NCBI GenBank assembly: GCA_001404055.1
Contig: CXTY01000014.1
Coordinates: 310,001-374,000 of the forward strand
Direction of reading: 5' to 3'
DNA length: 64,000 nt
From: Roseibium album
GTDB lineage: Bacteria; Pseudomonadota; Alphaproteobacteria; Rhizobiales; Stappiaceae
Shown here: positions 16,070 to 26,392 of the stretch, one piece after another
Layout: every line of letters begins with the position of its first letter
Position numbering within the stretch: the stretch's first letter is position 1
Notes under the pieces: model-generated
What the model was told of the DNA's origin: nothing
Seen by the model: only the letters and a program-made list of their open reading frames with translations
The model's database searches: none
Translations under genes and position numbers: made by a program

Positions 16070-18256
16070 ATGCCTGCATTGGCAGACCAGACTTTTGAAA
16101 CGACTGGCGGGATTACTATCCTGCGCACGTCACGTCCCTCCGATTATGAAAGCGGAACGTCTGAGTGGATTGATCGGCTGGACACTGAGCGTGGGGCGGT
16201 TCTGGCTTCGTCTTACGAATACCCGGGACGATATACACGCTGGGACATGGCGCTGGTCAACCCGCCTCTGGTACTGGAAGCAGCTGACAGAACTGTTGAA
16301 ATCCGCGCCTTGAATGACCGTGGCAAGATCATTATGCCGGCAATCATCGATGCGCTGAGGTCACACGAAGACATTGAATCCTTTGAAGCCACTGAAGAAC
16401 GGATAGACCTGACAGTCAAGAAAGCTGATCGTCTGTTCAATGAAGAGGAACGCTCCCGTCAGCCGTCCACATTTTCCGTTGTCCGTGCGCTGAAGGAATT
16501 CTTTGCCTGTGACGATGACCAGCTTGGGCTTTACGGTGCGTTCGGCTACGACGTGGCTTTTCAGTTCGAACAAATCGACCTGAAAATGCAACGTCCGGAC
16601 GACCAGCGGGACGTGGTTCTGTTCCTGCCCGATGAAATTCTTATCGTCGATCACCATGGCAAACGCGCTTATGTGCTGGAGTATGATTTTGTGGTGAACG
16701 GCAAGACCACCAAAGGTCTTGAGCGAACGGGTGAAAAACAACATTACACACCCGCCAACCGTGACCCGGGTCGCGGTGATCACGAGCCAGGCGAATATGC
16801 AAAGCTGGTTGAAAAGGCGAAGGACTATTTCCGGCGCGGCGATCTCTTTGAAACCGTTCCAGGTCAGGTTTTCTATGAGCCTTGCGCCAATCCGCCATCG
16901 GCTGTTTCCCGAAGGCTCGCGCAGATCAACCCCTCCCCCTATTCCTTTTTCTTCAACCTCGGCAACGAAGAATATCTCGTTGGTGCGTCACCGGAAATGT
17001 ATGTCCGCGTGACCGGTGGCCGGCGCGTGGAAACCTGCCCGATATCCGGCACGATCCGCCGCGGCAAGAACGCGATCGAAGACGAAGCACAAATCAGGAA
17101 GCTTCTGAATTCCGCGAAGGATGAAGCCGAACTGACAATGTGTTCCGACGTTGATCGCAACGACAAGAGCCGTGTCTGTGTTCCAGGCTCCGTCAAGGTC
17201 ATAGGTCGGCGCCAGATCGAAATGTACTCGCGGCTGATCCACACCGTCGATCATATCGAAGGCACCTTGCGTGAAGACATGGACGCGCTGGACGCATTCC
17301 TCTCCCACACATGGGCCGTCACGGTAACCGGCGCGCCCAAGCGTTGGGCGATGCAATTCATCGAAGAAAACGAGAAATCTCCCAGAGCCTGGTACGGCGG
17401 TGCGATTGGCGCGGTGTTGTTCAATGGCGACATGAACACCGGCCTGACGCTTCGAACCGTGCGTATCAAGGATGGCATGGCGCAAATTCGCGCTGGCGCT
17501 ACGCTGCTCTACGATAGCAACCCGGAAGATGAGGAAGCTGAAACGGAACTCAAGGCAGAAGCGATGCGTGCTGCTGTCAGGGAAGCCGGTCTTGCCACCA
17601 AATCAACTGAAGTCCGCGACGAGAACAAGCCCGGCAAGGGATTGAAGATCCTGCTTGTCGATCACGAAGACAGCTTTGTGCACACGCTGGCAAATTATTT
17701 CCGCCAGACCGGAGCTGATGTGGTGACATACAGGTCGCCTGTGGCCGATCATGTCTTCCATGATGTCAATCCGGATCTGGTTGTGTTGTCGCCAGGACCA
17801 GGCAATCCGCAAGACTTTGATTGCGCGGCGACAATTGGCAGAGCGCGAGCCCGGGCACTGCCGATTTTCGGCGTCTGTCTTGGCCTTCAGGCACTCTCTG
17901 AATATTTCGGCGCGGATCTTGGCCAGTTGGATACACCGATGCACGGCAAGCCTTCACCGATCAGTCTTTCAGGCAACTCGATGCTCTTTGAAGGTCTGAA
18001 TGCCCCTGTCGTCGTCGGCCGGTACCATTCGCTTTTTGCCAAAAGGGACACACTCCCCGCCGATCTTCGCGTAACTGCAGAAACAGATGACGGTGTGGTC
18101 ATGGCAATCGAACACCAGAAGGAAGCGATTGCGGCTGTTCAGTTCCATCCTGAATCGATCATGTCACTGGATCAGGAAGCCGGTCACAAGATCATCGAAA
18201 ATGTTGTGACGCGGCTGGTCGCTGCGAAGGATCAAGACGTGGCGGCTGCTTCGTAA
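16070..18256 (+). CDS. trpE(G): fused anthranilate synthase TrpE-TrpG
   Basis: Anthranilate synthase makes anthranilate from chorismate and glutamine, the first step of tryptophan synthesis. Here both components are one 728-residue chain, as in Rhizobiaceae. The TrpE part (to about 510) has [23 protein letters not shown] and [13 protein letters not shown]; a linker follows; the TrpG amidotransferase part (about 540-725) has [29 protein letters not shown] with the nucleophilic Cys near 603, and [10 protein letters not shown] with the catalytic His-Glu. It is controlled by the trpL attenuator. No other trp gene follows. Confidence 0.97.
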   Translation: MPALADQTFETTGGITILRTSRPSDYESGTSEWIDRLDTERGAVLASSYEYPGRYTRWDMALVNPPLVLEAADRTVEIRALNDRGKIIMPAIIDALRSHEDIESFEATEERIDLTVKKADRLFNEEERSRQPSTFSVVRALKEFFACDDDQLGLYGAFGYDVAFQFEQIDLKMQRPDDQRDVVLFLPDEILIVDHHGKRAYVLEYDFVVNGKTTKGLERTGEKQHYTPANRDPGRGDHEPGEYAKLVEKAKDYFRRGDLFETVPGQVFYEPCANPPSAVSRRLAQINPSPYSFFFNLGNEEYLVGASPEMYVRVTGGRRVETCPISGTIRRGKNAIEDEAQIRKLLNSAKDEAELTMCSDVDRNDKSRVCVPGSVKVIGRRQIEMYSRLIHTVDHIEGTLREDMDALDAFLSHTWAVTVTGAPKRWAMQFIEENEKSPRAWYGGAIGAVLFNGDMNTGLTLRTVRIKDGMAQIRAGATLLYDSNPEDEEAETELKAEAMRAAVREAGLATKSTEVRDENKPGKGLKILLVDHEDSFVHTLANYFRQTGADVVTYRSPVADHVFHDVNPDLVVLSPGPGNPQDFDCAATIGRARARALPIFGVCLGLQALSEYFGADLGQLDTPMHGKPSPISLSGNSMLFEGLNAPVVVGRYHSLFAKRDTLPADLRVTAETDDGVVMAIEHQKEAIAAVQFHPESIMSLDQEAGHKIIENVVTRLVAAKDQDVAAAS

Positions 18257-18321
18257 AAATGCCGTGGCCACAAGTGGCTGTGTAAGCTATAGCTGCAAGC
18301 AGTAATTTATGGAGATTTTCT

Positions 18322-18846
18322 TTGCATACTCTGCTTGCAGCACTCGGCATTCTTGCCGCCGCCGCTTTTTGGATCTATCGAAATCGTCAATCCGTAGACA
18401 GTCCCCAAGACGTTTCTGATGCCCCACAGGACCTAAAAGCTGCCGCACTCAAATTTGGGTATCGCCCCTATCCCGATCAACACGCTTCCGAATGTGTAGA
18501 TGACCCCAGGATCACAGGCGCTGCCGTTCTCGTGCTTGTCGCCGAAACGGATGGCGGTATATCAACGGCGGAACAAGTTGCTATCCTTCAAAAGCTTCAA
18601 ACCGTCTTCCAGATGTCCGGTTCTGATGCAGATGAATTGTTCATGTTTGCAAAATGGCTCGCGAGTCAGAACAACAATCCCGATGATATGATCCAGCGAC
18701 TTATAAGGCGGACAGTAGACCTTGGCGGCCGGGACATACTGCCGGACATGATTGCCATGGTCCGCGCCGTAGGCGAAGCAGACACTGGTACGATAACCGA
18801 TGATACGGCCCAGGTGATCGAAAAGCTCAAACAACTGAGCGGTTGA
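18322..18846 (+). CDS. membrane-anchored TerB-like protein
   Basis: The 174-residue product starts at a TTG (18322) with GGAG seven bases upstream. An N-terminal hydrophobic helix (HTLLAALGILAAAAFWIY) is followed by a helical domain: AAVLVLVAETDGGISTAEQVAILQ and later DMIAMVRAVGEADTGTITDD, the two D-G/D-T acidic segments of the TerB/DjlA-N fold. TerB proteins bind metal and are linked to tellurite or envelope stress, but the role of short anchored forms is unknown. It is close behind trpE(G) (65 bases), though functionally unrelated. Confidence 0.75.
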   Translation: MHTLLAALGILAAAAFWIYRNRQSVDSPQDVSDAPQDLKAAALKFGYRPYPDQHASECVDDPRITGAAVLVLVAETDGGISTAEQVAILQKLQTVFQMSGSDADELFMFAKWLASQNNNPDDMIQRLIRRTVDLGGRDILPDMIAMVRAVGEADTGTITDDTAQVIEKLKQLSG

Positions 18847-18983
18847 GCCGTTTATTCAGACGAACTCGTTGAAGTTTCAAGTTTTCGAGTGTGTATTGAA
18901 AGCTCGAGACGTTTTGTTTCGTCATGTCCCGCGATTGCAAAAGCGAGTTGATTAATACTTCACAACAGAGTTCTATTGGAAAA

Positions 18984-19003
18984 GACGGACTTTTTTGTCC
19001 GTC
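18984..19003. terminator. short palindrome with T6 loop, terminator-like on the minus strand
   Basis: GACGGAC-TTTTTT-GTCCGTC is a perfect 7-bp inverted repeat around six T. Read on the minus strand the stem is followed by TTTTCC, so it could end leftward transcription, but no minus-strand gene lies just to its right. It may instead act on the promoter region of the gene at 19058. Confidence 0.35.
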
Positions 19004-19057
19004 GTTCGCGTTCGAATAGTACAATCACTGAGTCTGTTCTAACAGCCTCTGGGAGAC

Positions 19058-19996
19058 ATGATGACAAGTAACGCCAGATGGTTCGGCAATTGGCTTACGC
19101 ATCTTTGCTCGAACCCTATAGGCGCTATGACGGCCATCGCTTTGATCGCCCTGCCGCAGTTACTCTCAACAGCCGATGCACAAGACACGACACGGCTGCA
19201 GAACCATATTCTCGGAATTGGCAATTGCCCCTTGTGGAATCCGCAGTCCGGGGAAGTGTGCAAGCATAGCCTTGAAAAGGTCGTCGAAGCTTTGGCACCG
19301 CGCGTCGACTCGGGACCGGACCACATGCATCTGCTGATCAACGAAGGTGCGAGTGCCGCAGCGCTCAAGCGGAAAGCAACCGAGCTGTCTAATCAGCTGG
19401 GAGAGCGTGACCGGCTTATCATTTATGCAAATTTGCCACTCGGGCTTTCCGAGAAGGAAAAAGACAAAGACGCTCCAGGATATGTGCTGGAATTGTGGGC
19501 TGAGAAGAAGCCGGAATCCTCTGTCGATGCCATCAGCAGCGGAACATGGATTTCCGCATCAGCCTTTGCCGGGATGTTACATACGATACCTGCAGCAGAA
19601 GTTATTCTGATCCTCGACACAAACAATTCTCACGCAATCAACATGCTTCTGCTTGATGGTCATAACGTCGACCTGAAGGAAAGACCCGAAGCCCTGGTTT
19701 CTTCCTCAGGAGCAGGACAGGTCGCCAATTATTCCGCAGATCGAACCATCTCATTGTTTGCCAAACATCTGGCACTTGCTCTTCAAGAGACGGACGGTTC
19801 ACTGTTGGAAATCATGTCGATTGCAGCTGCGGGAACGCGGCAGGCGGCAATCCCGATTTGCGCTGCATTGATGGAGAACCTTGCGCAATCCGGGACGCAA
19901 ACTGCTAATTGCGCCCAAATTCCGGAAATTCATGACCCCGACGACCTGCTGTCGAGAACAATGCTCGTTCCATTGGTAGAATCCAGCCCAAACTAA
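19058..19996 (+). CDS. exported caspase-fold-like protein with a degenerate active site
   Basis: This 312-residue protein has an N-terminal hydrophobic export signal (about residues 20-42, ending ADAQD). The rest follows the layout of caspase-like (C14) domains: LGIGNCPLW near the start, RLIIYANLPLG where the active-site His strand would be, EVILILDTNNSHA (about 183-195) where DACHSG would be, and VSSSGAGQVANYSADRTISL then AKHLALALQE. The catalytic Cys position reads Asn and the catalytic His segment is not kept, so it is probably not a protease. The family call is from pattern only. Confidence 0.6.
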   Translation: MMTSNARWFGNWLTHLCSNPIGAMTAIALIALPQLLSTADAQDTTRLQNHILGIGNCPLWNPQSGEVCKHSLEKVVEALAPRVDSGPDHMHLLINEGASAAALKRKATELSNQLGERDRLIIYANLPLGLSEKEKDKDAPGYVLELWAEKKPESSVDAISSGTWISASAFAGMLHTIPAAEVILILDTNNSHAINMLLLDGHNVDLKERPEALVSSSGAGQVANYSADRTISLFAKHLALALQETDGSLLEIMSIAAAGTRQAAIPICAALMENLAQSGTQTANCAQIPEIHDPDDLLSRTMLVPLVESSPN

Positions 19997-20093
19997 AGTC
20001 AGGTTGGATTTCCGTCTGTCATAACGACATCACAAATCAGCTGTTGCCAATTTTGGAGCTACCCGCAGGGTTCAAGCCAACCACTTTCAATTG

Positions 20094-21185
20094 TCAACCA
20101 GACGCTGAAACAGGTTCTACACACTGTTGCAACGCAGCTGACTGGACGGTTCCGTTGGCTTTTGCCTCGGCGTTTCGGGTTCTTGGTATCCCTTGCAGTC
20201 GTGCAGCAAGCCATTGCCAGTCGTCTTCATCCACGCTTACGAAACCCGGCTCCCGTTTCGGCGTTGCCGGTTCAATATTTTGTCCGGTCAGCTCACCAAT
20301 TGCAAAACTGAAAACGTATCCTGGTGTCAGGCCCATTCTCAGGTCCGACATTACAACCCGGTTGTCGATGAGATCCGATTTGTAAAAACCACGGCTGAAC
20401 CAGTTCAATTTCTGGAAGGCATCCGTATCCTCCAGACAAGCGACCAGTTCCGGATTACGCGGGTGAGAATAGATTTCGGCCGGTCCATCAGTGTCAAGTA
20501 GCGAAATATAGAGGTTCTCATATCGATCCTCGCTCAGACCGATCACCTTCCAAACAAGAACATTGAATGGCGACGCAATTGCATAGATCTTGTCAGGCAC
20601 CCCACCATTTTCTTCAAAGATCGTGCGCGCCTGGGCTTCCACGCGATGCTGGATGACCACACTAAGACCCATGTAGGCCGTGGTGATTGCAAGGACGCCA
20701 ATCACTCCATTGCGCAGTCTGGTGGTCCAGGTCTTCTTGCAAAGCGCCCAGATCACCACCCCGAGCAACGGCAGTGAATAGAGCGGATCGATGATGAAGA
20801 CAGACCCGACACCGACAGGATCAGGATAAAACGGCCAGAATATTCGAGTGCCATAGACTGTCATGGCATCGATCATCGCGTGTGTTGAAAGGCAAAGAAA
20901 CACCGTGACCCAGACCAGCCACCTATGGTCTTTCAAACCCTTGAACAGCCATCGCAGCCCCTCCCCTATGAAAGGTGCGGCCAGTGCATGTACGAAGACC
21001 GAGTGGGTCCAGCCGCGATGATAGACGAAGCTGTCGATCGGATCGTCAAAGGGAAGAAAAACATCCAGATCCGGCAGGGTACCAAGAGCGCCGCCAATCA
21101 GCGCTGCCTTGCGCGGTCCAAGTGTTTTACCAAGGAAAGCGGTTGAGACCGCCGCGCCCAGCACAAATTGAGTAATTGAATCCAT
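20094..21185 (-). CDS. membrane-bound metal-dependent hydrolase, YdjM/DUF457 type
   Basis: The 363-residue protein begins MDSITQFVLGAAVSTAFLGK, the usual start of this family, followed by GALGTLPDLDVFL and YHRGWTHSVFVHAL. The Asp pair, the H-R-G-x-T-H-S motif and HAMIDAMTVYGTRIFWP supply likely metal ligands. There are four to five membrane helices in the first half and a soluble C-terminal part. Homologues are called LexA-regulated or putative inner-membrane hydrolases; the substrate is not known. It stands alone between the caspase-fold gene and ilvD. Confidence 0.85.
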   Translation of the reverse strand: MDSITQFVLGAAVSTAFLGKTLGPRKAALIGGALGTLPDLDVFLPFDDPIDSFVYHRGWTHSVFVHALAAPFIGEGLRWLFKGLKDHRWLVWVTVFLCLSTHAMIDAMTVYGTRIFWPFYPDPVGVGSVFIIDPLYSLPLLGVVIWALCKKTWTTRLRNGVIGVLAITTAYMGLSVVIQHRVEAQARTIFEENGGVPDKIYAIASPFNVLVWKVIGLSEDRYENLYISLLDTDGPAEIYSHPRNPELVACLEDTDAFQKLNWFSRGFYKSDLIDNRVVMSDLRMGLTPGYVFSFAIGELTGQNIEPATPKREPGFVSVDEDDWQWLAARLQGIPRTRNAEAKANGTVQSAALQQCVEPVSASG

Positions 21186-21291
21186 TAATCCGCCAGCTGC
21201 CCCGTCCCTGCAAGTTAGCGGGTTATGTGAGCATTTGCTGCGTCGAAGGCAATAGCTTGATCTACTTTTCGATGAATATGATAGGGTTCAT

Positions 21292-21320
21292 AAAAGAGGC
21301 GGGAGCAAAGTCCCGCCTCT
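21292..21320 (-). terminator. intrinsic terminator of ilvD
   Basis: AGAGGCGGGA (21295-21304) and TCCCGCCTCT (21311-21320) form a 10-bp stem with a six-base loop. On the minus strand the stem is followed by TTTTA, directly downstream of the ilvD stop at 21343. A plain rho-independent terminator. Confidence 0.9.
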
Positions 21321-21342
21321 GTGACTAAAATTTTCACCAGTT

Positions 21343-23187
21343 TCAATCAACTTCGCGAATAGCACCCTTTGAAGCGCTGGTGGTCATGGCTGCATAGGCG
21401 CGCAGAGCCTTGGTCACCTTTCGCTTGCGCGTTTCAAGAGGTTTCCAGGCGGCATCGCCCTTTTCGTCCATGTTTTCGCGACGTGCATGCAGTTCAGCCA
21501 CGGTGAGATCGACGTCGATTTTCCGATTTGGAATATCGATGATGATCATATCGCCATCTTCAACAAGGCCGATGGCACCACCTTCAGCTGCTTCTGGCGA
21601 AATGTGGCCGATGCCAAGTCCCGAGGAGCCGCCGGAGAAGCGCCCGTCCGTGATCAGCGCGCAGGCCTTGCCGAGGCCTTTGGACTTCAGATAGCTGGTC
21701 GGATAGAGCATTTCCTGCATACCAGGACCTCCACGAGGCCCTTCATAGCGGATCAGGACGACGTCGCCTTCCTTGATCTTGTTAGTCAGGATGGCAGAAA
21801 CCGCGCTGTCCTGGCTTTCAAAGATCCTGGCCGGACCTGAGAACTTCAAGATACTCTCATCCACGCCAGCCGTTTTCACAACGCAGCCGTCTTCCGCAAT
21901 ATTGCCGAAGAGAACCGCAAGACCACCGTCCTTGCTGTATGCGTGCGCGCCTTCCCGGATCACACCGGACTTGCGGTCGAGATCCAGGTCATCCCAGCGG
22001 CGATCCTGGCTGAAGGCCTCCTGGGTCGGCACACCGCCTGGTGCTGCCTGAAAGAAATTATGCACGCTTTCAGAATTTGTCTGGCGTATATCCCAACGGG
22101 CGAGAGCTTCCCGCATTGTCGCTGAATGCACAGTAGGTACGTCAGTGTGCAAGAGACCGGCCCGGTCCAGTTCACCGAGAATACTCATGATGCCACCAGC
22201 CCGGTGCACATCTTCCATGTGAATGTTTTCAACTGCAGGCGCGACCTTGCAAAGAACGGGCACCTTTCGGCTGAGCCTGTCGATGTCGTCCAGATTGAAT
22301 CCAACTTCACCTTCGTGGGACGCCGCCAGCAAATGCAGGATCGTGTTGGTCGACCCACCCATGGAAATGTCAAGGCTCATGGCGTTCTCAAACGCGCTGA
22401 AGGTGGCGATATTGCGTGGCAATACGCTTTCATCGTCCTGCTCGTAATATCGTTTGGCAAGGTCCACGATCAAATGACCCGCTTCAACAAACAGGCGCTT
22501 ACGGTCTCCGTGGGTGGCAAGTGTCGAACCATTGCCTGGCAATGCCAGACCCAGGGCTTCCGTCAGGCAATTCATGGAATTGGCTGTAAACATGCCCGAA
22601 CACGAGCCACATGTCGGACAGGCGTTCTGCTCCATGGTAAGCACGTCTGCATCCGACACATTATCGTCGCCCGCGGCGATCATGGCATCGATCAAGTCGA
22701 TGGACTTGGCCTCACCGTTTTCCAGAATAACCTTGCCCGCTTCCATCGGCCCGCCGGAAACGAACACGACCGGAATGTTCAGCCGCATGGCAGCGTTCAG
22801 CATGCCTGGAGTGATCTTGTCGCAGTTGGAAATACAAACCAGCGCATCTGCGCAATGGCCATTGACCATGTATTCCACAGCGTCGGAAATCACTTCACGT
22901 GACGGCAGCGAATAAAGCATGCCGTCGTGACCCATAGCGATGCCGTCATCAACTGCAATCGTATTGAATTCCTTGGCAACGCCACCAGCTTTTTCCACTT
23001 CACGGGCAACCAGCTGACCCAGGTCCTTCAGATGCACGTGACCCGGTACGAACTGCGTGAACGAATTGGATATCGCGATGATCGGCTTGCCGAAATCATC
23101 GTCTTTCATACCGGTGGCACGCCATAAGCCGCGTGCACCAGCCATGTTACGGCCGTGAGTGGAAGTTCTGGAACGATACGGGGGCAT
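21343..23187 (-). CDS. ilvD: dihydroxy-acid dehydratase
   Basis: IlvD dehydrates 2,3-dihydroxy acids to 2-oxo acids in valine, isoleucine and leucine synthesis, using an Fe-S cluster. The 614-residue product begins [20 protein letters not shown] and has the cluster Cys in [14 protein letters not shown] and [20 protein letters not shown], plus [20 protein letters not shown] near the end. GGGAGAG lies upstream of the ATG at 23187; the frame is open to 23250, but those residues are not conserved. A strong terminator follows the gene. It has no ilv neighbour here. Confidence 0.97.
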   Translation of the reverse strand: MPPYRSRTSTHGRNMAGARGLWRATGMKDDDFGKPIIAISNSFTQFVPGHVHLKDLGQLVAREVEKAGGVAKEFNTIAVDDGIAMGHDGMLYSLPSREVISDAVEYMVNGHCADALVCISNCDKITPGMLNAAMRLNIPVVFVSGGPMEAGKVILENGEAKSIDLIDAMIAAGDDNVSDADVLTMEQNACPTCGSCSGMFTANSMNCLTEALGLALPGNGSTLATHGDRKRLFVEAGHLIVDLAKRYYEQDDESVLPRNIATFSAFENAMSLDISMGGSTNTILHLLAASHEGEVGFNLDDIDRLSRKVPVLCKVAPAVENIHMEDVHRAGGIMSILGELDRAGLLHTDVPTVHSATMREALARWDIRQTNSESVHNFFQAAPGGVPTQEAFSQDRRWDDLDLDRKSGVIREGAHAYSKDGGLAVLFGNIAEDGCVVKTAGVDESILKFSGPARIFESQDSAVSAILTNKIKEGDVVLIRYEGPRGGPGMQEMLYPTSYLKSKGLGKACALITDGRFSGGSSGLGIGHISPEAAEGGAIGLVEDGDMIIIDIPNRKIDVDLTVAELHARRENMDEKGDAAWKPLETRKRKVTKALRAYAAMTTSASKGAIREVD

Positions 23188-23625
23188 ATGTCTCTCCCTA
23201 CGCTTGCAGTCAGCATGCATGCTTCTGCGGCCTAACGCCGGCTGCGGCAAGCAAGTTTCTGCGCCCTAATTACATCTTGATATCGGGTGTGACAGGTTTT
23301 TGAAAAGAGGGAAAGGCCAGAATATTCAAAAAGAGTACGCTCCGGTACGGTTAGCTTTTTTCCCGCAGAAACTGGCTATTTGTGATGGCTCGTAGCAATC
23401 AAAAATCCTTTCAGACCGCCGTATATTTCGCAAGATTTTCTGCGCCCGACTTCGTTTATGGTCGAATATCGAGTTTGCCCATATCTCAAAGGTAGCACGA
23501 CACACTCATGCATTCAGGGCTTGCATCTGCCCCTACGCATGCGCGATGGTTTTGAACCATCTCGGGCAAAATAGATTGCCTGCAGTTTCGATGCCCTAGG
23601 TAGATTTGCGTTTAAGGAGGCCACT
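23188..23625. other. 438-bp divergent intergenic region (ilvD / sugar porter)
   Basis: This stretch separates the starts of ilvD and the sugar porter and must hold both promoters. No open frame or RNA gene is convincing. The only structure I see is a small hairpin GATGGTT-TTG-AACCATC at about 23545-23561, some 65 bases before the porter start. No leader peptide rich in Ile, Leu or Val codons is evident for ilvD. Confidence 0.5.
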
Positions 23626-24975
23626 TTGCTGATTCTGCTTGCCGTATTGGCCGCCATGTTCGGATTTCTTTTCGGCACAGATATTGGCGTGATTTCCGGC
23701 GCCCTACCATTTCTCACCAAGGAATTTTCGTTCACGGCGCAAAGTGAAGGCTTCATGACCGGGGCAGTCCCTTTTGGCGCCATCTTTGGGGCTATCCTGG
23801 CTCTGCTGACTGTGGACCGTTTTGGTCGACGCCCTGTCCTCATCTTCAGCTCACTATTGTTTGCGGCAGGATCATTGGCTGCTGCACTGGCGCTTGGAGT
23901 GTGGTCACTCACGGCAGCCCGGCTAATCATCGGCATGGCCATCGGCGTCTCCGCACTTGTGGCCCCGATGTATCTGGCCGAAATCGCACCCGCGCGAATT
24001 CGCGGAGCGGTCGTATCCGCATTCCAGTTAATGATCACCATCGGGATTCTAGCTGCCTTTGTTGTCGATTGGGCTTTTTCCTATTCAGGATCCTGGCGCT
24101 ACATGCTGGGCTTCAGTCTCATTCCCGCCTGCATATGCCTGGCAGGCGTGCTAAAGGCACCTGAGAGCCCACGTTGGCTTGTGCTCGCCGGTCGTGAAAA
24201 GGAGGCCAAGCACGTCCTCAAGTCGGTTCAGCCGGACATCACGGACGACAAGCTCGGCAAGATCGTTGACGAAATTGAAAGCAGCCATCCGGAGGACCCG
24301 GCTGAAGAAAGCTGGAGCAAATTCAAAGATCCACGCCTGCGCGGCCTGCTGATATTTTCGGTCGCCGCCTTCTTTCTTCAACAATTCAGCGGGATCAATG
24401 TGATCCTGAACTATGCACCGCAGATACTTGAAAAAGCAGGCTTAAGCGGCATAGCAAACGAACTGATTGCAACAGCTGGGATCGGTGCACTGAACGTCCT
24501 GGTGACACTGATATCGATGGCGGTCGTCGACAAGATTGGACGACGCCCTTTGTTCATTTTCGGCTTTGCCGGTGCTTTCGTGAGCCTCGTTGTCATCTCG
24601 GTACTATTCGGGCTGGACAATGCGAATCTGGCGTGGCTCACGCTCGTTGCGCTCTTTGCGTTTATCTTCTTTTTCGCAATCAGCCTTGGCCCCCTGCCTT
24701 GGCTCTATATGTCGGAACTTTTCCCACTCGCTCTCAGGGGTAAGGGCATGGCCGTTGCATCGGTATCAAACTGGGTCTGCAATTTTCTCGTTGTTTTCCT
24801 GTTTCCGGCTCTCGCAGCAAGTCTTGGAGAATCCATGACCTTCGGGCTTTTTGCGCTGTGCTGTGCATTCGGCCTTTGGTTCGCCTGGTCTTTCGCGCCG
24901 GAAACACGAGGAATTTCTCTGGAAGAAATTGACCAGTCGATTGCAGAGCAGCGAACAGGGAACGCCATCGCCTAG
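23626..24975 (+). CDS. MFS sugar porter
   Basis: A 449-residue, 12-helix transporter of the sugar porter (SP) family. Family marks are FLFGTDIGVISGALPFL in helix 1, DRFGRRPVL between helices 2 and 3, PESPRWLVLAGR after helix 6, QQFSGINVILNYAP in helix 7, VDKIGRRPLF between helices 8 and 9, and FAPETRGISLEEI at the end. The start is a TTG at 23626 with AAGGAGG five bases upstream; the first ATG in frame would cut into helix 1. The carried sugar, probably with H+, is not evident; no sugar catabolic gene is adjacent. Confidence 0.92.
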   Translation: MLILLAVLAAMFGFLFGTDIGVISGALPFLTKEFSFTAQSEGFMTGAVPFGAIFGAILALLTVDRFGRRPVLIFSSLLFAAGSLAAALALGVWSLTAARLIIGMAIGVSALVAPMYLAEIAPARIRGAVVSAFQLMITIGILAAFVVDWAFSYSGSWRYMLGFSLIPACICLAGVLKAPESPRWLVLAGREKEAKHVLKSVQPDITDDKLGKIVDEIESSHPEDPAEESWSKFKDPRLRGLLIFSVAAFFLQQFSGINVILNYAPQILEKAGLSGIANELIATAGIGALNVLVTLISMAVVDKIGRRPLFIFGFAGAFVSLVVISVLFGLDNANLAWLTLVALFAFIFFFAISLGPLPWLYMSELFPLALRGKGMAVASVSNWVCNFLVVFLFPALAASLGESMTFGLFALCCAFGLWFAWSFAPETRGISLEEIDQSIAEQRTGNAIA

Positions 24976-25073
24976 AGTGCTCCCGCAGGGCGCAGTTGCT
25001 ACCTAGAGCACTGCGTCGGCGTCTGTCTTGCGATCATATGAAATGCACGGGTAAACGCTGCCTGGAGGAACTT

Positions 25074-25111
25074 AAAAGAAAGCCGGTGCAGGCGAATGCC
25101 CGGCACCGGCT
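25074..25111 (-). terminator. intrinsic terminator of the ene-reductase gene
   Basis: AGCCGGTGC (25081-25089) and GCACCGGCT (25103-25111) form a 9-bp stem, followed on the minus strand by TTCTTTT. It lies about 55 bases after the stop of the gene at 25167. A second inverted pair, CAGACTG and CAGTCTG, sits between it and the gene. Confidence 0.8.
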
Positions 25112-25166
25112 ATCCTTCAGACTGCCCGGAGGGTGTGGATGTCAGACAGTCTGAAACGGATTGGCT

Positions 25167-26273
25167 CTATTCCGCAGCGACGGAACTTTCTGCCAATGTC
25201 GGGTAATCCGTGTACCCTCTTGAGTCGCCGCCATAGAGCGTGTCCGGATCTAGCGCATTGAGAGGTGCGTCCCTTTCCAGTCTTTCAGGCAAGTCCGGGT
25301 TGGAGATAAACGGTCGGCCAAATGCGACCAGGTCGATGTCACCATCGTCAACCGCCGTAATAGCTGAAGCGCGGTCGTAACCGTTATTCCCCATCTTGGT
25401 GCCATCGAAAAGCGAGTAAAGCGCTGAGAGGTCACCGCCTTCCGGGATGTCACGCGGGCCACCGGTCTGTCCTTCCACAAGGTGAAGGTAGGCAAGCCCA
25501 TAACCATTCAACTGCTTGATAACGTGGGCAAATGTGGATTGCGGCGCGCTGTCTGCAATTTCATTGGCGTTGGAAAATGGGCTTAGGCGAATACCGACCT
25601 TACCGGCGTCCCAAACGCTCAGCACCGCATCCATCACTTCGCGCAGAAAACGTGTCCGATTTTCTAGTGAACCGCCATATGCATCTTCACGCTTGTTGGA
25701 ACCGTCTCTTAGAAACTGATCGATCAGGTAGCCGTTGGCCGCATGGATCTCGATCCCGTCAAATCCGGCTCGCTTGGCGTTTTCCGCTGCCTTCCGGTAG
25801 TCCTCAACAATTCCCGGAATCTCGGCGGCATCAAGTGCACGCGGTGTTGGCGTGTCGACAAATTGCGTTCCGTCAAAGGTTTTTGATTTGGCGGCGATAG
25901 CTGATGGAGCAACGGGATCTGCACCACCCGGCTGCAAGACAGGGTGAGAAATCCGGCCCACGTGCCAGAGCTGGATGACAACTTTACTGCCTTTTGCATG
26001 AATTCTGTCAGTTACCTTTTTCCATCCTTCAACCTGTGCATCGGAGTAGATCCCCGGCGTCCAGGCATATCCTTTGCCTTGCGGTGAAATCTGCGAGGCC
26101 TCGGTAATGATGAGCCCTGCTCCGGCGCGCTGACCATAATATTCAGCTTGCAATTCGAACGGGCTATCGTCTTCAGCCCGAGCCCGATTGCGGGTCAAAG
26201 GCGCCATGACCACCCGGTTTTTCAGATCTATTGATCCGGCTTTGGCCGGTGTAAACAGCTTTGTATCAGACAT
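25167..26273 (-). CDS. alkene reductase (Old Yellow Enzyme family, NemA-like)
   Basis: OYE flavoenzymes use FMN and NAD(P)H to reduce activated C=C bonds, N-ethylmaleimide or nitro esters. The 368-residue barrel has MAPLTRNRA near the N-terminus, VIQLWHVGRISHP, IEIHAANGYLIDQFLRDGSN with the His/Asn ligand pair and the Tyr proton donor, SLENRTRFLREV and LVAFGRPFISNPDLPERL. The ATG at 26273 has AAAGGA upstream. The TetR gene just upstream on the same strand and a shared operator suggest an electrophile-induced detoxification pair. Confidence 0.92.
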   Translation of the reverse strand: MSDTKLFTPAKAGSIDLKNRVVMAPLTRNRARAEDDSPFELQAEYYGQRAGAGLIITEASQISPQGKGYAWTPGIYSDAQVEGWKKVTDRIHAKGSKVVIQLWHVGRISHPVLQPGGADPVAPSAIAAKSKTFDGTQFVDTPTPRALDAAEIPGIVEDYRKAAENAKRAGFDGIEIHAANGYLIDQFLRDGSNKREDAYGGSLENRTRFLREVMDAVLSVWDAGKVGIRLSPFSNANEIADSAPQSTFAHVIKQLNGYGLAYLHLVEGQTGGPRDIPEGGDLSALYSLFDGTKMGNNGYDRASAITAVDDGDIDLVAFGRPFISNPDLPERLERDAPLNALDPDTLYGGDSRGYTDYPTLAESSVAAE

Positions 26274-26322
26274 TCTCAGCATTCCTTTTAACTGTCGATC
26301 GACCTGTTTCATTCTATGTTTC

Positions 26323-26336
26323 GGACCAATCAGTCC
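26323..26336. promoter_or_regulatory. probable TetR operator before the ene-reductase
   Basis: GGACCAATCAGTCC has GGAC-N6-GTCC symmetry and lies 50 bases upstream of the ene-reductase start. On the minus strand it reads ATATGGACTG then ATTGGTCC, so its first ten bases equal those of the site at 27001-27018 before the TetR gene. The shared sequence suggests both genes are controlled by the TetR protein. Confidence 0.6.
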
Positions 26337-26392
26337 ATATTTAAGCCAGCGGACAAAAATCCTTATTGATCACACTGGCGGTGAGGAACCTT

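Noticed and set aside
18322..19996. TerB-like and caspase-fold genes as one defence or stress operon
   Set aside because: A 210-base gap with a palindrome separates them, only two genes are involved and neither shows a defence effector or nuclease; the link is too weak to claim.
23545..23561. Hairpin GATGGTT-TTG-AACCATC as a riboswitch or terminator
   Set aside because: The stem is only 7 bp, with no T-run and no conserved aptamer pattern; chance or a weak operator is as likely.
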